Assembly (NCBI GenBank): GCA_964019655.1 | Contig: CAXHTR010000008.1 | Coordinates: 806,001 to 870,000, forward strand | Origin: Perkinsela sp. pyNocScin1 | Taxonomy: Eukaryota > Euglenozoa > Kinetoplastea > Prokinetoplastida > Perkinselidae | DNA: 64,000 nt | Direction: 5' to 3' | Shown here: positions 8,991 to 17,571 of the stretch, piece after piece | Layout of the letters: every line of letters begins with the position of its first letter | Numbering within the stretch: the first letter of the stretch is position 1 | Made by a program: the position numbers and the translations under genes | Notes under the pieces: model-generated | Databases searched by the model: none | Seen by the model: only the letters and a program-made list of their open reading frames with translations | What the model was told of the DNA's origin: nothing

Positions 8991-9126
8991 GCGTTGGCAG
9001 TTACGTGAGATCGAGTGCGAAGGCCTTAACTATGAAGGACCTTCTCAACTCTGTTACGCTGCACTTCTCTCTTGCTTTCTCTTTTCATGAAAATATTTTT
9101 GCCACATGCCCTAGCCCAAGCCTGCA

Positions 9127-9154
9127 TTTTTGTTGGAAGATACGTGAGATCAAT
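9127..9154 (+). repeat. spaced repeat with following hairpin, unit 1
   Basis: T-run followed by GTTGGAAGATACGTGAGATC and AAT. Immediately downstream GGCAGC…GCTGCC can pair (9159-9179). Units 2 and 3 lie 197 and then 190 bases on. A shorter related core (GGCAGTTACGTGAGATCGAG) lies at 8996-9015, there preceded by a TGCCA…TGGCA inverted repeat. Confidence 0.75.
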
Positions 9155-9322
9155 TGTTGGCAGCCTTCTGCGTGCTGCCTGCTCACCGACGCCCTTAAAA
9201 CACGCGAGTGATCGAACCCTTGTGGAGCGAGGCTGTGAAGAGAGCTGGACGACGCCTTCATAGAATGTGGCCGAATATGATACGGCGCAAGCACATGCCC
9301 ACAGTGAGCTCTCGGCACTAAA

Positions 9323-9352
9323 TTTTTTGTTGGAAGATACGTGAGATCAATT
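9323..9352 (+). repeat. spaced repeat with following hairpin, unit 2
   Basis: AATTTTTTGTTGGAAGATAC then GTGAGATCAATT. Followed at 9356-9374 by GGCAGC, loop CCCACGA, GCTGCC. The 165 bases between repeats are unrelated to those of the other unit. Confidence 0.75.
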
Positions 9353-9510
9353 AATGGCAGCCCCACGAGCTGCCCGCCCACCTTGGCACGCCTGCGCCCA
9401 AAGCTTCTATCAGCCACTGGGACGCTACGCGCAGAAAACTCGCAGGCTATGCTTAGCTTCTTCAATTCTTCACACATCTGCATTCCTTTCGACTGTCTAG
9501 TTGTTCCTTG

Positions 9511-9541
9511 GATTTTTTGTTGGAAGATACGTGAGATCAAG
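9511..9541 (+). repeat. spaced repeat with following hairpin, unit 3
   Basis: GATTTTTTGTTGGAAGATAC then GTGAGATCAA. Followed by GCTGACAG, loop TCTTACG, CTGTCAGC: a perfect 8-bp stem whose sequence differs from the stems of units 1 and 2, so the hairpin is kept while its bases change. Confidence 0.75.
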
Positions 9542-9589
9542 CGCTGACAGTCTTACGCTGTCAGCATCCAGCGTCCACGCTCGCTGTGT

Positions 9590-10330
9590 CCACAGCGATG
9601 CAGACGGTCGGTCCAGCCAATGGCATGCCATGCGCTCGTTTTTGGTGTACATTGCTTGAGCCTTGCAGCGCACGTTTTGTCCAAGGGACTGGAAAAACAC
9701 AAGACTTTCTCTCGATGTTTGTGAACAAAATTAAGAAAAGTCACAGGTCGGATGAGTGCCGGATGAGACGACTGATACGGCAGTTCGGAGCCATCTTGTT
9801 GTGCACGTGCGTTATGTACACGAAGAAAATGGACAGTTTATCCTCAGGGACGACTTTTTATTTTCCTCGGAGCTTCCAAGCACCAGCAACGCACCTGATA
9901 TTTACAATAGGAGGCTACAACGAGGGTTAGGCGAGTTAGCAAGAGTTTGGACAATGTACAGTGTGCACTGCATTGTCTGAACCTTGCAGCTCAAGAGTTG
10001 TGTGGAGACCTTGAGAAAACACGGGACTATCTTTCGAAATTCGTCAACAAAATGAGAAATTGCCAAAAGTTGTACACAGCCTTCTCTGAATTCTGCATAA
10101 AGCGAAACGAGCCGTTTGACAACTCAGATTTCTCTTGCATGATTCGTTGGCTCTCGAACGGGGAACTCTTGACTTGGATATTTGTTCTTCGCAAAGCGAT
10201 ATTATCTTTCGCCAAAAGCGGAGGAGCCTCAAAGAATACGTTGCGAAATTTCGAGATCCGGTTGATTCGAGATTCAACGAGCTTTCATGGTGGATATCTT
10301 CGCTTATTTTGACTTTCTTCAAAGTCAACT
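9590..10330 (+). pseudogene. degraded hAT-type transposase, copy D (middle and catalytic part)
   Basis: Broken over several frames. At 9756 on: DETTDTAVRSHLVVHVRYVH, equivalent to the VDDSTD…VVVHVRFMH segment of copy B. From 9960: LHCLNLAAQELCGDLEKT, then YLSKFVNKMRN and SCMIRWLSNGELLTWIF, matching the CLHR.ALA…VRWLS.G..L stretch of ZBED5-like hAT transposases. An extra diverged copy of the LHCL…FVNK segment lies just upstream at 9645-9740 (CLEPCSARF, FLSMFVNKIKK), showing at least two overlapping copies. A further fragment FCIKQNELSE at about 10422 resembles FCIKRNEPFD of this copy. Confidence 0.62.
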
Positions 10331-10744
10331 ATTTTCGGCAAAAAAAGGCAGAGGCTCGTCGCTCGACCGAGACGTCCTATTAGGGAAAAGACCCCGATAT
10401 ATGCACACGTAAGCGCCTTGAGTTTTGCATAAAGCAGAATGAGCTCAGCGAACATAACGTGTTTGTGGATGAGGTTCTGATGACCACTCGAGATATGAAG
10501 GAGTAACAGTTGTGCCATCCGAACCTCTTTCTGGATGCGATACGGAACCCTCGGTATCCTGCGACCTGCCACATCTTTAGCGCGCTCGGCCTTTTGGCTT
10601 TCGATTTCGATCTTAACCGTGGCAAGCCCGAAGCCGAAAAATTCAAACTCACGATCGTTCACGATGGGACTCCTGTTTATTTCCAGAAGTGATTGGGCCA
10701 CCTGCTATTGATTGGGCCTTGGTTGAAAGCTACCGTAAAAATTG

Positions 10745-10894
10745 CCCACTTACAGCCCAGAACTCAACCCTATCGAGAACTACTGTAGAATCGCTAAGCG
10801 CAGTCTCCATGACGATCTTTGCACAGACCAAAATAATGCTGAGGCTCTAGTAGAACGATTAATCGAGCGTGTGAATAAACTGATATTCACATGA
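10745..10894 (+). pseudogene. Tc1/mariner-like transposase C-terminal fragment
   Basis: One frame reads LPTYSPELNPIENY followed by RIAKRSLHDDL to a stop at 10892. The motif YSPELNPIE…LKR is the hallmark around the last catalytic acid of Tc1/mariner/IS630-type DDE transposases. Upstream, VHDGTPVYFQK at about 10650 in another frame could be the remains of the preceding QDNAP.H block. Only about 50 codons survive. Confidence 0.55.
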
Positions 10895-10959
10895 CAGCTG
10901 AATCTTTTTTCTAAAATTCTGGTAACCATTCCATCGATTTCCCGCTCTGTTTTGTCAAA

Positions 10960-11160
10960 TCAACAGTCCCGCTGAAAACTTGCCCGACACTGTCGGGCGC
11001 TCGCCTCGGGCCACACAGGGTAGCCCTCGGCCGCATCAGAGATGCGATGCCACCCGCGCACAGGCATTCCCGTGCGCGAGTAGCTCGAGAAGATAGTGAG
11101 ACCTAGCGAGAAAGCGCTCGAGCGCTCTCTATTATTTTTCGCCCAGGCTGGGCGAGGCGC
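10960..11160. ncRNA. candidate structured RNA: GC-rich island of consecutive hairpins
   Basis: In 200 bases there are at least five strong inverted repeats: GCCCGACA/TGTCGGGC (10982-10998), GCATC/GATGC (11033-11045), CGCGCAC/GTGCGCG (11055-11078), GCTCGAG/CTCGAGC (11083-11123) and TCGCCCAG/CTGGGCGA (11139-11155), with TTATTTTT between the last two. No protein frame has family similarity. I could not match it to snRNA, 7SL, RNase P/MRP, U3 or telomerase RNA motifs, and the strand is unknown. It lies between transposon debris and TANGO2. It could equally be an element end. Confidence 0.3.
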
Positions 11161-11273
11161 TGCTGTTGCCCTTCTGCTGATCCTGTGAAGCAAGCCTCAC
11201 ATTGGATATGGTTTCAATACTGGAAGAAAATGGGGTAGAAGAATGGTCTTGACAATCACTCAAAAATTTATTT

Positions 11274-12353
11274 CTACACATTGCTTTTAGGAAAAAGTGG
11301 AAAGTCCCATTCCTTCCAAGGCCCATGCACGTCGGGTGTAAAAGTCTCACGAATTCGCACAGTACATCGGTATGAGCGATATGGGTCGCCTTCAGTACCA
11401 CCTGGCCCATGACTCGCATAAATACAGAAAATAGTTTGCATTGTCGTCTGGAAGCAGCGATTGTGCTGGAGCGCCCTATGCGAATCCAATTGATTATCAT
11501 CGACTGCGTGTGTCTTTCGCCTATGCTTTTCTCGTATGAAAGCACCCGCGCTCCGCGAGCGCCGTGCGGCCGACGGCGTGTACACACCCTTCTGGAGCTG
11601 CACTTCTCTGTCTCGGCGTACAATGTCCTGCGGCATCGTATTTTTTGGAAAATTTGGGCACTCGCAGAGCAGCGAGGCGGCGTTGTCGAGCAGATCGCTC
11701 ATTGGCAGTGCGCCGGCTGCGTACGCGTGGATATCCGAGGAGACCTGCGCCTGCATTCGTTTTTCTAAGTGCTTTACTTTGGGCCACGAGCTGTCGCCGA
11801 ATGGTGCGTTGCTTACAACGTGAATGCCAGCGGCGAGATCGTGCTTTAGAACCCTTGCGCCAACATTCGTCGCATGGGACACTACTACTGATAGGTTTCC
11901 GACCGAGTTGAGCCTCGCACATCCTGTGAAAAGATTTACACCCGAAACATTCACCAGCAGCGCATCCCGAGCTTCATCCGCAATGGTGTCAGAGAGAGCA
12001 AATGGAATGAGGAGACCCCTGGAATGCGTGCCTGACGCAGCCACACCTCGAACATTTGTCAGAAAGGCGAAGCGCATGCCCACATCACTATCCTTTTGGC
12101 TACTGCGGACGCCAAACCACGACCGGTTGAAGAGCATCGCCTGGTCCATTACCTTGCAACCGTCCGCTTGCAGCGCCCGATGGATTGCAGCAGAAAGCGC
12201 AGCCCGGTCACTCCCACAGAGGACCCCTGTGACTGGGTCAAAGCCGAACGCAGAAGTGCCTGCGCGCGAGCGCCACTCGTCCTCGTCTCTGTTATGTATA
12301 ATGAGGAGAGGGACACTGTCGTGGAGATTGAGCGCGACCCCACAGATACACAT
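11274..12353 (-). CDS. TANGO2: TANGO2 / NRDE family protein
   Basis: 359 residues; ATG at 12353 gives MCICGVAL. The family signature is intact: an N-terminal Cys (Cys2), then LLIIHNRDEDEWRSR (the NRDE box), FAFLTNVRG and HVVSNAPFGDSSWPKVKHL, which corresponds to the YGLSN.LLDTPW.K motif. TANGO2 proteins are widespread in eukaryotes and many bacteria and have been linked to Golgi/ER organisation, mitochondrial lipid and heme trafficking; the biochemical role is unsettled. It is longer than the usual 270-290 residues, with an extended segment after the NRDE box. First gene on the downstream side of the convergent switch, so the last transcribed of its unit. Confidence 0.82.
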   Translation of the reverse strand: MCICGVALNLHDSVPLLIIHNRDEDEWRSRAGTSAFGFDPVTGVLCGSDRAALSAAIHRALQADGCKVMDQAMLFNRSWFGVRSSQKDSDVGMRFAFLTNVRGVAASGTHSRGLLIPFALSDTIADEARDALLVNVSGVNLFTGCARLNSVGNLSVVVSHATNVGARVLKHDLAAGIHVVSNAPFGDSSWPKVKHLEKRMQAQVSSDIHAYAAGALPMSDLLDNAASLLCECPNFPKNTMPQDIVRRDREVQLQKGVYTPSAARRSRSAGAFIREKHRRKTHAVDDNQLDSHRALQHNRCFQTTMQTIFCIYASHGPGGTEGDPYRSYRCTVRIRETFTPDVHGPWKEWDFPLFPKSNV

Positions 12354-12504
12354 CGGCGAGTTATTCTTTGACTAGCATGCGAAAGGCATTCGTTCGTACG
12401 AAAAGAATTTAAGTTGAAAAAGCTTACGTGCACACAGAGAATCATAGAGAGAAAATTTATATCGTTATGACCATTCTAAAGGTAAAAGTCGAGTTAGTCG
12501 CGGC

Positions 12505-13329
12505 TTATTTCTTTCCCTTCGACTTCATCTTGCCGGCGGCTTTGCGCTGCTTCTCGGAGGCCTGCTGGCGGGACTCGCGGATCTCGGCGGCCTGCTTCTT
12601 GATGAGGTGGCGCTTCGCATTCATCTGCTGGTTGTGCTGGCGGAGGCGCTCGTCGCGGCGCTGCGAGAGGATGAGCGAGATGTACGCCTTGCGCTCCTCG
12701 GCGCTCGCGGCGAGGCGGGCCTTCTTCTCCTCGAGCTTCTTCTTGCGGCGGCGGATGACGGCCGGGACGATGAGGCGCTGGATCTTTGGCGCCTTCGAGT
12801 AGGCGCGGATGACCTTGCCGTCCTTCTCCTTCTCAGGGATCTTGCGGCGGACGACGTACTTGCGGACGTCCTGGGTGGTGAGGCCGAAGAGCTTGCGGAT
12901 CTTGTTCGCGCGCTTTGGGCCGAGGCGGAGCGGGTGCGAGACGTCGGTCAGGCCCTCGATCTCCTTCTCGCCCTTCTTCGTGACGACGAGGGCGATGGTC
13001 GCGAGGTCGATGCCGAGGATGCATCCGCGGACGCTGCGGCGCTTGCGCTCGCCGTCGCGGGCGCGCCACTTCTGGAACCCGGTGGTGCCGGGCTGGAGGA
13101 GGAGGCGGACGCGCGAGGAGCTCATGACGCCCTGTTTCATCGGGAAGCCGTCCTTGTCCTGGCCGCCGGTGATGCGGAATCTGTAGCCGTCGAGCGACTC
13201 GTTGAAGATGCGGCCGTCGATCTCCTGGCCCATGCGGTAGTCGCCGAGGTTGGACTTGCGGAGGTGGTCGTCATCGATCTCGATGCTCTTCGTGCCGCCA
13301 GTCGACGGGTCTGCCAAGAGAAGCTTCAT
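12505..13329 (-). CDS. RPS6: 40S ribosomal protein S6 (eS6)
   Basis: 274 residues from the ATG at 13329 (MKLLLADPSTG). The conserved RIFNESLDGYRFRITGGQDK, GFPMKQGVMSSSRVRLLL, RKRRSVRGCILG and RLGPKRANKIRKLFGL segments leave no doubt. The C-terminal third is a long basic helix ending KMKSKGKK; I do not see the RRLSS-type S6-kinase phosphorylation cluster of animals. The upstream frame has no other ATG. Reading 5' to 3' on the minus strand, TAATTTTCAG ends 16 bases before the start (AG at 13346-13347), a likely trans-splice acceptor. Strong GC third-position bias fits high expression. Confidence 0.97.
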   Translation of the reverse strand: MKLLLADPSTGGTKSIEIDDDHLRKSNLGDYRMGQEIDGRIFNESLDGYRFRITGGQDKDGFPMKQGVMSSSRVRLLLQPGTTGFQKWRARDGERKRRSVRGCILGIDLATIALVVTKKGEKEIEGLTDVSHPLRLGPKRANKIRKLFGLTTQDVRKYVVRRKIPEKEKDGKVIRAYSKAPKIQRLIVPAVIRRRKKKLEEKKARLAASAEERKAYISLILSQRRDERLRQHNQQMNAKRHLIKKQAAEIRESRQQASEKQRKAAGKMKSKGKK

Positions 13330-13345
13330 TCGACTTGATAAATAT

Positions 13346-13358
13346 CTGAAAATTATTT
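13346..13358 (-). promoter_or_regulatory. probable trans-splice acceptor of RPS6
   Basis: On the minus strand AAATAATTTTCAG places an AG 16 bases upstream of the RPS6 ATG in otherwise AT-rich spacer. It fits the acceptor layout seen clearly upstream of RPB11, but the pyrimidine tract is short. Confidence 0.35.
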
Positions 13359-13406
13359 TTGTTACTAAAAGCACAGCTTCAAATTCTTCGCAGAAAAGGT
13401 GCACAA

Positions 13407-15017
13407 TTAACTTTCGCTCTTTTCCGTCTTCTCGGCCTTGACTGCGGCCGTCGACGCGCTGTAAAACTCGAACGGCGAATTGAAAAGGTTCTCGCCAGTG
13501 TACGCGGGCCTGTTCAGCTTAAAGTAGTGGAAGCACGCGCGCGAGTAGTGCTGGCCCTCGCGGGCCGCGACGATCTCCTCGATGTCCGCGTCGGTCGCGC
13601 TCGGGCACTGGCTGCCGACCATCTGCTTCAGGGCGGCCGTCTCCTCGTGCTTGAAGGGACAGCCGTGGCACGACGACGCCGTCGGCGGCGCTCCCGAAAT
13701 AATGCTCGCGCACCCGAGCGACGAGTAGTCCGTGTGCTTGCCCTCCTGGCCGTAGTAGTGGCGCGTCGAGTAGCCGTAGCGCGACTTTCTATAAGCCTCT
13801 GGCCCCATCGACTCCTTCCGCCCAAAGAAGTCGAGGGCGTCCTCGAGATTGAGGCCGATTTTCTTCAGGAAGAGCCCGTACTGCCACCGGCCGTGGTACT
13901 TGAGGTGCCGGTCGCGGTTGAGCTGCTCGTTCAGCTGCTGCATGCACGGCGGGAAGTGGTGCTCGGCGAGGTAGTCGATGTCCTGCGGCTTCACGCTCCC
14001 CATGATCTGGTGCATTTCTCGGTGTGTGTCGGTGCGCGGCACCTCCTCGACGTTGCACACCGTGTCGATCAGGCGCATCGCGTAGCTGTATATCGTGCTC
14101 GAGAGGTGCACCCGCTGGTCGCTCGCAGCCCCGTGGAAGGTTTCTAGGCGTTTACGGAAGTTGCTGAGGAGCGCATTGGCGAGGTGCGGGGCCTGTACGT
14201 ACGCGAAGCCATCACGAAGGATCACGTCGCGCTTGCGGACCGCGTCGAGCGCGAGGGACAGCTTCGTGCGGTACCACGTGGAGGCAGTGGTCGATTCTAT
14301 TGTAAACGCATCTGTCGCCATCAAAATGTCCGAAGGGCTCTGCGGGCCGCCGGCGCTCGCCCGCGGCTTCGCGCTGTACCGGTTCTCCATGAAGAGGAGC
14401 GATCGGCAGAGCTCGACCTCGTCGGCCGTCTGGTCGCGCTTGGCGAGCGTTTTTCGGGGGTCCAGACTGTCAATATACACACCGTGCTGGACGTAGAGCT
14501 CCTCGCGCTCGGCCTGGCGCAGCCCGAGGACGCGGGCGCGCATGAGCGTCTCCTCCATCCGACGAAACCACTCCCAGGCCTCCGGCGAGTGCGAGAAGCC
14601 GAGGGCGCACAAATAAAACGAAATAGCGTCGCCGCTGTCGCTCGCTGTCAGCGCGTGCTGCGTGTTCCACTGCATGAGCACTTCCTCTTCCTGGGAGAGC
14701 CGACCGGCAGCGCGGCGCTCATCTGTCTTTCTGTCATTGATGACGTGGTGGATGTGCTGCAGCACCTTGACCCGGGCGCTCACAAGATCTTTTATGTCTT
14801 TGTGATTGATGTCAGCCTTGCGCTCAACAACGCCTTGCATCGCACCGCGGGCGCCGTGCCGTTGTGCGCTCACGTCGAGGACTGTTGGCGCGTGCTTGTA
14901 AAAGGACTTCCAAGATATGTCGCGGGGCCGCTCCTGCTTGACTGGCTCCGGGCTGCTTTCTTGCTTGATCTCGGTCTTGACTGCTCGAATGGTCTTGGCT
15001 GGGGTGAAAACCTGCAT
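13407..15017 (-). CDS. PRI2: DNA primase large subunit (PRI2/PriL)
   Basis: 536 residues; ATG at 15017 (MQVFTPAKTIRAVK). The C-terminal iron-sulfur domain is complete, with all four expected cysteine positions: HFPPCMQQL, LGCASII, CHGCPFKH and RACFHYFK. Around them lie LKYHGRWQYGLFLKKIGL and YGYSTRHYYGQEGKHTDYSS, the GR.Q..LFLK.IGL and Y.IRH.YG..G.R..Y patterns of the family. PRI2 with PRI1 synthesises RNA primers in the polymerase-alpha complex. The N-terminal 40 residues are rich in K and E (KTEIKQESSPEPVKQE) and may be a flexible linker. About 78 bases separate it from RPS6. Confidence 0.93.
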   Translation of the reverse strand: MQVFTPAKTIRAVKTEIKQESSPEPVKQERPRDISWKSFYKHAPTVLDVSAQRHGARGAMQGVVERKADINHKDIKDLVSARVKVLQHIHHVINDRKTDERRAAGRLSQEEEVLMQWNTQHALTASDSGDAISFYLCALGFSHSPEAWEWFRRMEETLMRARVLGLRQAEREELYVQHGVYIDSLDPRKTLAKRDQTADEVELCRSLLFMENRYSAKPRASAGGPQSPSDILMATDAFTIESTTASTWYRTKLSLALDAVRKRDVILRDGFAYVQAPHLANALLSNFRKRLETFHGAASDQRVHLSSTIYSYAMRLIDTVCNVEEVPRTDTHREMHQIMGSVKPQDIDYLAEHHFPPCMQQLNEQLNRDRHLKYHGRWQYGLFLKKIGLNLEDALDFFGRKESMGPEAYRKSRYGYSTRHYYGQEGKHTDYSSLGCASIISGAPPTASSCHGCPFKHEETAALKQMVGSQCPSATDADIEEIVAAREGQHYSRACFHYFKLNRPAYTGENLFNSPFEFYSASTAAVKAEKTEKSES

Positions 15018-15124
15018 CGGACAAGAAAATGGGAACACTCAGAAAAAAAGTGGGCATGCCTTAAAAAGCCCAAAAAGTTTCCAAAATTCACATTTTTACT
15101 CGAAATTGCAATCTTGTCTACGAC

Positions 15125-17434
15125 TTAGCTCGTCCGAACGATTTCTCTATAGTGGTCGAGCTTGTACCAGTACTGCGCGTGGCCCTTGGTGATCCGCCGC
15201 AGTACCGCTGAGTACCCACGGAGCTTCGCCATGGACAGCACTGCCACGACGGTGTCACCCTCGTCGCTCGCGTCGAGGGTCTTCGCACCCCTGGACCGCA
15301 AGTCCTGCACGACGGCGCTCGTGTACTGGGCATCGGCGATGCTCACCTCGAGCTTCATGTAGGGCTCGACAATAAGCGTCTTGAGCGCCCGCAGGGCTTT
15401 GGACATGAAAAAACTCACTTTGCTCTCGACGCTGTCTGGGAGCATCCGCTCCTCGTAGAAGATAACGCGTGTGAGCGTGACCCTCGCGCCGAGGAGGTCG
15501 ATGTGCATGCGTGGGCTGTTCGCCAGCGCCTTCTGGATCGTCCCCACGATGCACGGCAGCAGGCGGTTGAGCGACACTGCGCTCTGCTGTATTATTCGAT
15601 TAATCTCCTCCGGGCTGTGGCTCTCTTTAAGGTCACGCCGGGCAGCGTCAAATTCGAGGTCCACGTCGACTTCAGCCGAGCACGCTGGAATGACAGTGTC
15701 GTCCGCATCGTCTCTCAAGGGCTCTATGCGCATGCCGAGCTCAATGGAGTCGGCCCCCGAGGCGCCGCGGAGTATTTCGCCTTTGATCTCGAGCGGCGTG
15801 CAGACCGCCTCGTGGTACTCGATCATCGCCTGCTGCAGGGCGCAGCGGACGCCGAACATGCGCTCCATCTTGGACATTGCGATTTCGAGGTGGAGGTCGC
15901 CCATGCCCTGCAGAATAATTTCGCCGCGGGAGCTTTCTTTTGTTTGGAGGCTCGGGTCCTCTCTACATAATGTGAGAAGCGAATTCTGAATACTTTGCGC
16001 GTGGTTGTCAGCGAAGGGCTCGAGGGCGGAGCTCACGACTGGCCGCGGCGTGTCGATGCCCGGCAGGTGGAACGCCTCGTTCTTCGCGCTTTCGTTCACC
16101 CACGTGTCGCCTGTGAACGACGTTTCTGAGAAAGTCACGCCGATGCAGCCGACAGGGACGACGTCGACGCTCTGGATGGCGTCGCCGTGCACGACGTAGA
16201 CCTGCGACACGTCCTCGACGCAGCCACGCGTGGTGTTGTAGTACTTGCCGCGCGTCACGCGACCGTCGTAGACCCGGAAGAACGACAGAAGGCCCCGGCG
16301 CTTGGCCTTGGCGTCGACGTGGTAGCTGACCTTGAAAACAAGCGCAGTCGTTGTGCTAAAGTTAAACAGCGCATGCGGGGCATTCGGCACTCTTTGTAGT
16401 GACTTTTGCTCAGCCGTGCGCACCTGCGAGGGGCAGGGCAGGAGCTCGAGCGTGAAATCGAGCAGTGGCTGCACGCCAATGTTCCGCCTGGCAGCGCCAC
16501 AGAGCACCGGTACGATCTGTGGCGCTTCGGCGTCTTTCTTATGGGTGACGATGCGGCACTGGCGCCGAATAGCGTTGATCAGCGCATCGCGGTGAATGGT
16601 CAGCTTTGCTGTCTGCTCGTCGCACGCATTGTCCTCCATAAACTGCAAGATGGCTTCCATGAGGACTTCGTCTCGGTTGAGGAGCGTGTCAACAAGGCGG
16701 AGACGGCCAGCCGTGGCCAAGTCTTGCACATACTGAGGCTCGCTCGAAATCGGCGTCTCTTTGATGTCTCGGCCATCGGGCATGACCCAGCGCATTGCCT
16801 GCATCGTGAGAAAGTCGATGATACCTTCAAAGCCCTCAAAGCCGTTGCCGATGGGTCCCTGCAGGCAGATGGGACAGACACCAAGTTTCTCAGCAAGCGT
16901 ACCAACAGCGAAGTCAAACTTTGCATTTGGCTTGTCCATTTTGTTGATGAAGGCGATCATCGGAATTGTGTGCTTTCTCGCCTGCTGCAGGACGACGTGG
17001 CTCTGCCCCTGGACCCCGACGGCGGCGTCGAACACACCGATGACACCCTCGAGAACGCGGAGGCTGCGCTCGACTTCCATATTAAAGTCGACGTGGCCCG
17101 GCGTGTCGATGAGGTTGATGACCTTGCCCTTCCACGGAAACGTAACTGCGGCCGACTGGATGGTAATGCCACGGTCCATTTCCTCTTGCATGAAGTCAGT
17201 GGTGGTGTTGCCCTTGTCAACGTCGCCGATGCGACGCTGTGCCCCGGCGTAGTAGAGCATTCGCTCAGTGACTGTTGTTTTTCCTGCGTCAATGTGCGCG
17301 ACAATGCCGATGTTCCGCACGTCGGAGATCTTTGTGTTGCGGAGGTTGACGCCTGTGAGAAGCCGGAATGTGCTTGAGAAGAGCAACGCACACTTACTTT
17401 TACTATAAACTATAGTTTTGGCCAGAAATCTCAT
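15125..17434 (-). CDS. GFM2: mitochondrial elongation factor G2 (ribosome-recycling GTPase)
   Basis: 769 residues from the ATG at 17434; MRFLAKTIVYSKSKCALLF is a plausible mitochondrial presequence. G-domain motifs: RNIGIVAHIDAGKTT (G1), GITIQSAAVTF (G2), DTPGHVDFNMEVERSLRVL (G3), INKMDKPNAKFDF (G4). The sequence GDVDKGNTTTDFM matches EF-G2/MEF2 better than EF-G1, which usually has VHEVRGKDGVGA at that place. Later domains II-V are present through to the C-terminus (YWYKLDHYREI). EF-G2mt dissociates mitochondrial ribosomes after termination. EF-G1 is the alternative. EF-Ts lies in another unit at 48549. Confidence 0.88.
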   Translation of the reverse strand: MRFLAKTIVYSKSKCALLFSSTFRLLTGVNLRNTKISDVRNIGIVAHIDAGKTTVTERMLYYAGAQRRIGDVDKGNTTTDFMQEEMDRGITIQSAAVTFPWKGKVINLIDTPGHVDFNMEVERSLRVLEGVIGVFDAAVGVQGQSHVVLQQARKHTIPMIAFINKMDKPNAKFDFAVGTLAEKLGVCPICLQGPIGNGFEGFEGIIDFLTMQAMRWVMPDGRDIKETPISSEPQYVQDLATAGRLRLVDTLLNRDEVLMEAILQFMEDNACDEQTAKLTIHRDALINAIRRQCRIVTHKKDAEAPQIVPVLCGAARRNIGVQPLLDFTLELLPCPSQVRTAEQKSLQRVPNAPHALFNFSTTTALVFKVSYHVDAKAKRRGLLSFFRVYDGRVTRGKYYNTTRGCVEDVSQVYVVHGDAIQSVDVVPVGCIGVTFSETSFTGDTWVNESAKNEAFHLPGIDTPRPVVSSALEPFADNHAQSIQNSLLTLCREDPSLQTKESSRGEIILQGMGDLHLEIAMSKMERMFGVRCALQQAMIEYHEAVCTPLEIKGEILRGASGADSIELGMRIEPLRDDADDTVIPACSAEVDVDLEFDAARRDLKESHSPEEINRIIQQSAVSLNRLLPCIVGTIQKALANSPRMHIDLLGARVTLTRVIFYEERMLPDSVESKVSFFMSKALRALKTLIVEPYMKLEVSIADAQYTSAVVQDLRSRGAKTLDASDEGDTVVAVLSMAKLRGYSAVLRRITKGHAQYWYKLDHYREIVRTS

Positions 17435-17571
17435 GCATAGCAAGACAGAGGCAGTGACATTTGAATTGTAACAGAGTTTCCCGAGTTGTAAAAACACAGA
17501 AGGTGAAAATTTTTTTCAATGTCAGCTCAATTTCTGGTGGAACACTCGACGAAACCTCTCATCGAGGTGAC

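Noticed and set aside
8880-9260. tRNA gene (a GATCGAACCC stretch near 9210 resembles a T-loop)
   Set aside because: No matching A-box or acceptor stem at the right distance. No tRNA was found anywhere in the window by eye.
8990-9565. CRISPR-like array (short repeats with unique spacers)
   Set aside because: Spacers are about 165 bases and repeats number only three plus a degenerate one, in a eukaryotic chromosome without cas genes. Kept as an unexplained repeat instead.
10960-11160. Signal-recognition-particle RNA (GCCCAGGCTGG and ATAGTGAGACC resemble 7SL/Alu words)
   Set aside because: The conserved helix-8 motif and GNAR tetraloop are not visible and the words occur in the wrong order.
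14184-15128. 314-codon plus-strand frame opposite the primase gene
   Set aside because: It is the antisense shadow of PRI2, whose iron-sulfur motifs prove the minus strand. GC-rich codon bias keeps opposite frames open.
16406-17377. 323-codon plus-strand frame opposite the EF-G2 gene
   Set aside because: No domain similarity; the G-domain motifs lie on the minus strand and the run of genes here is all minus.
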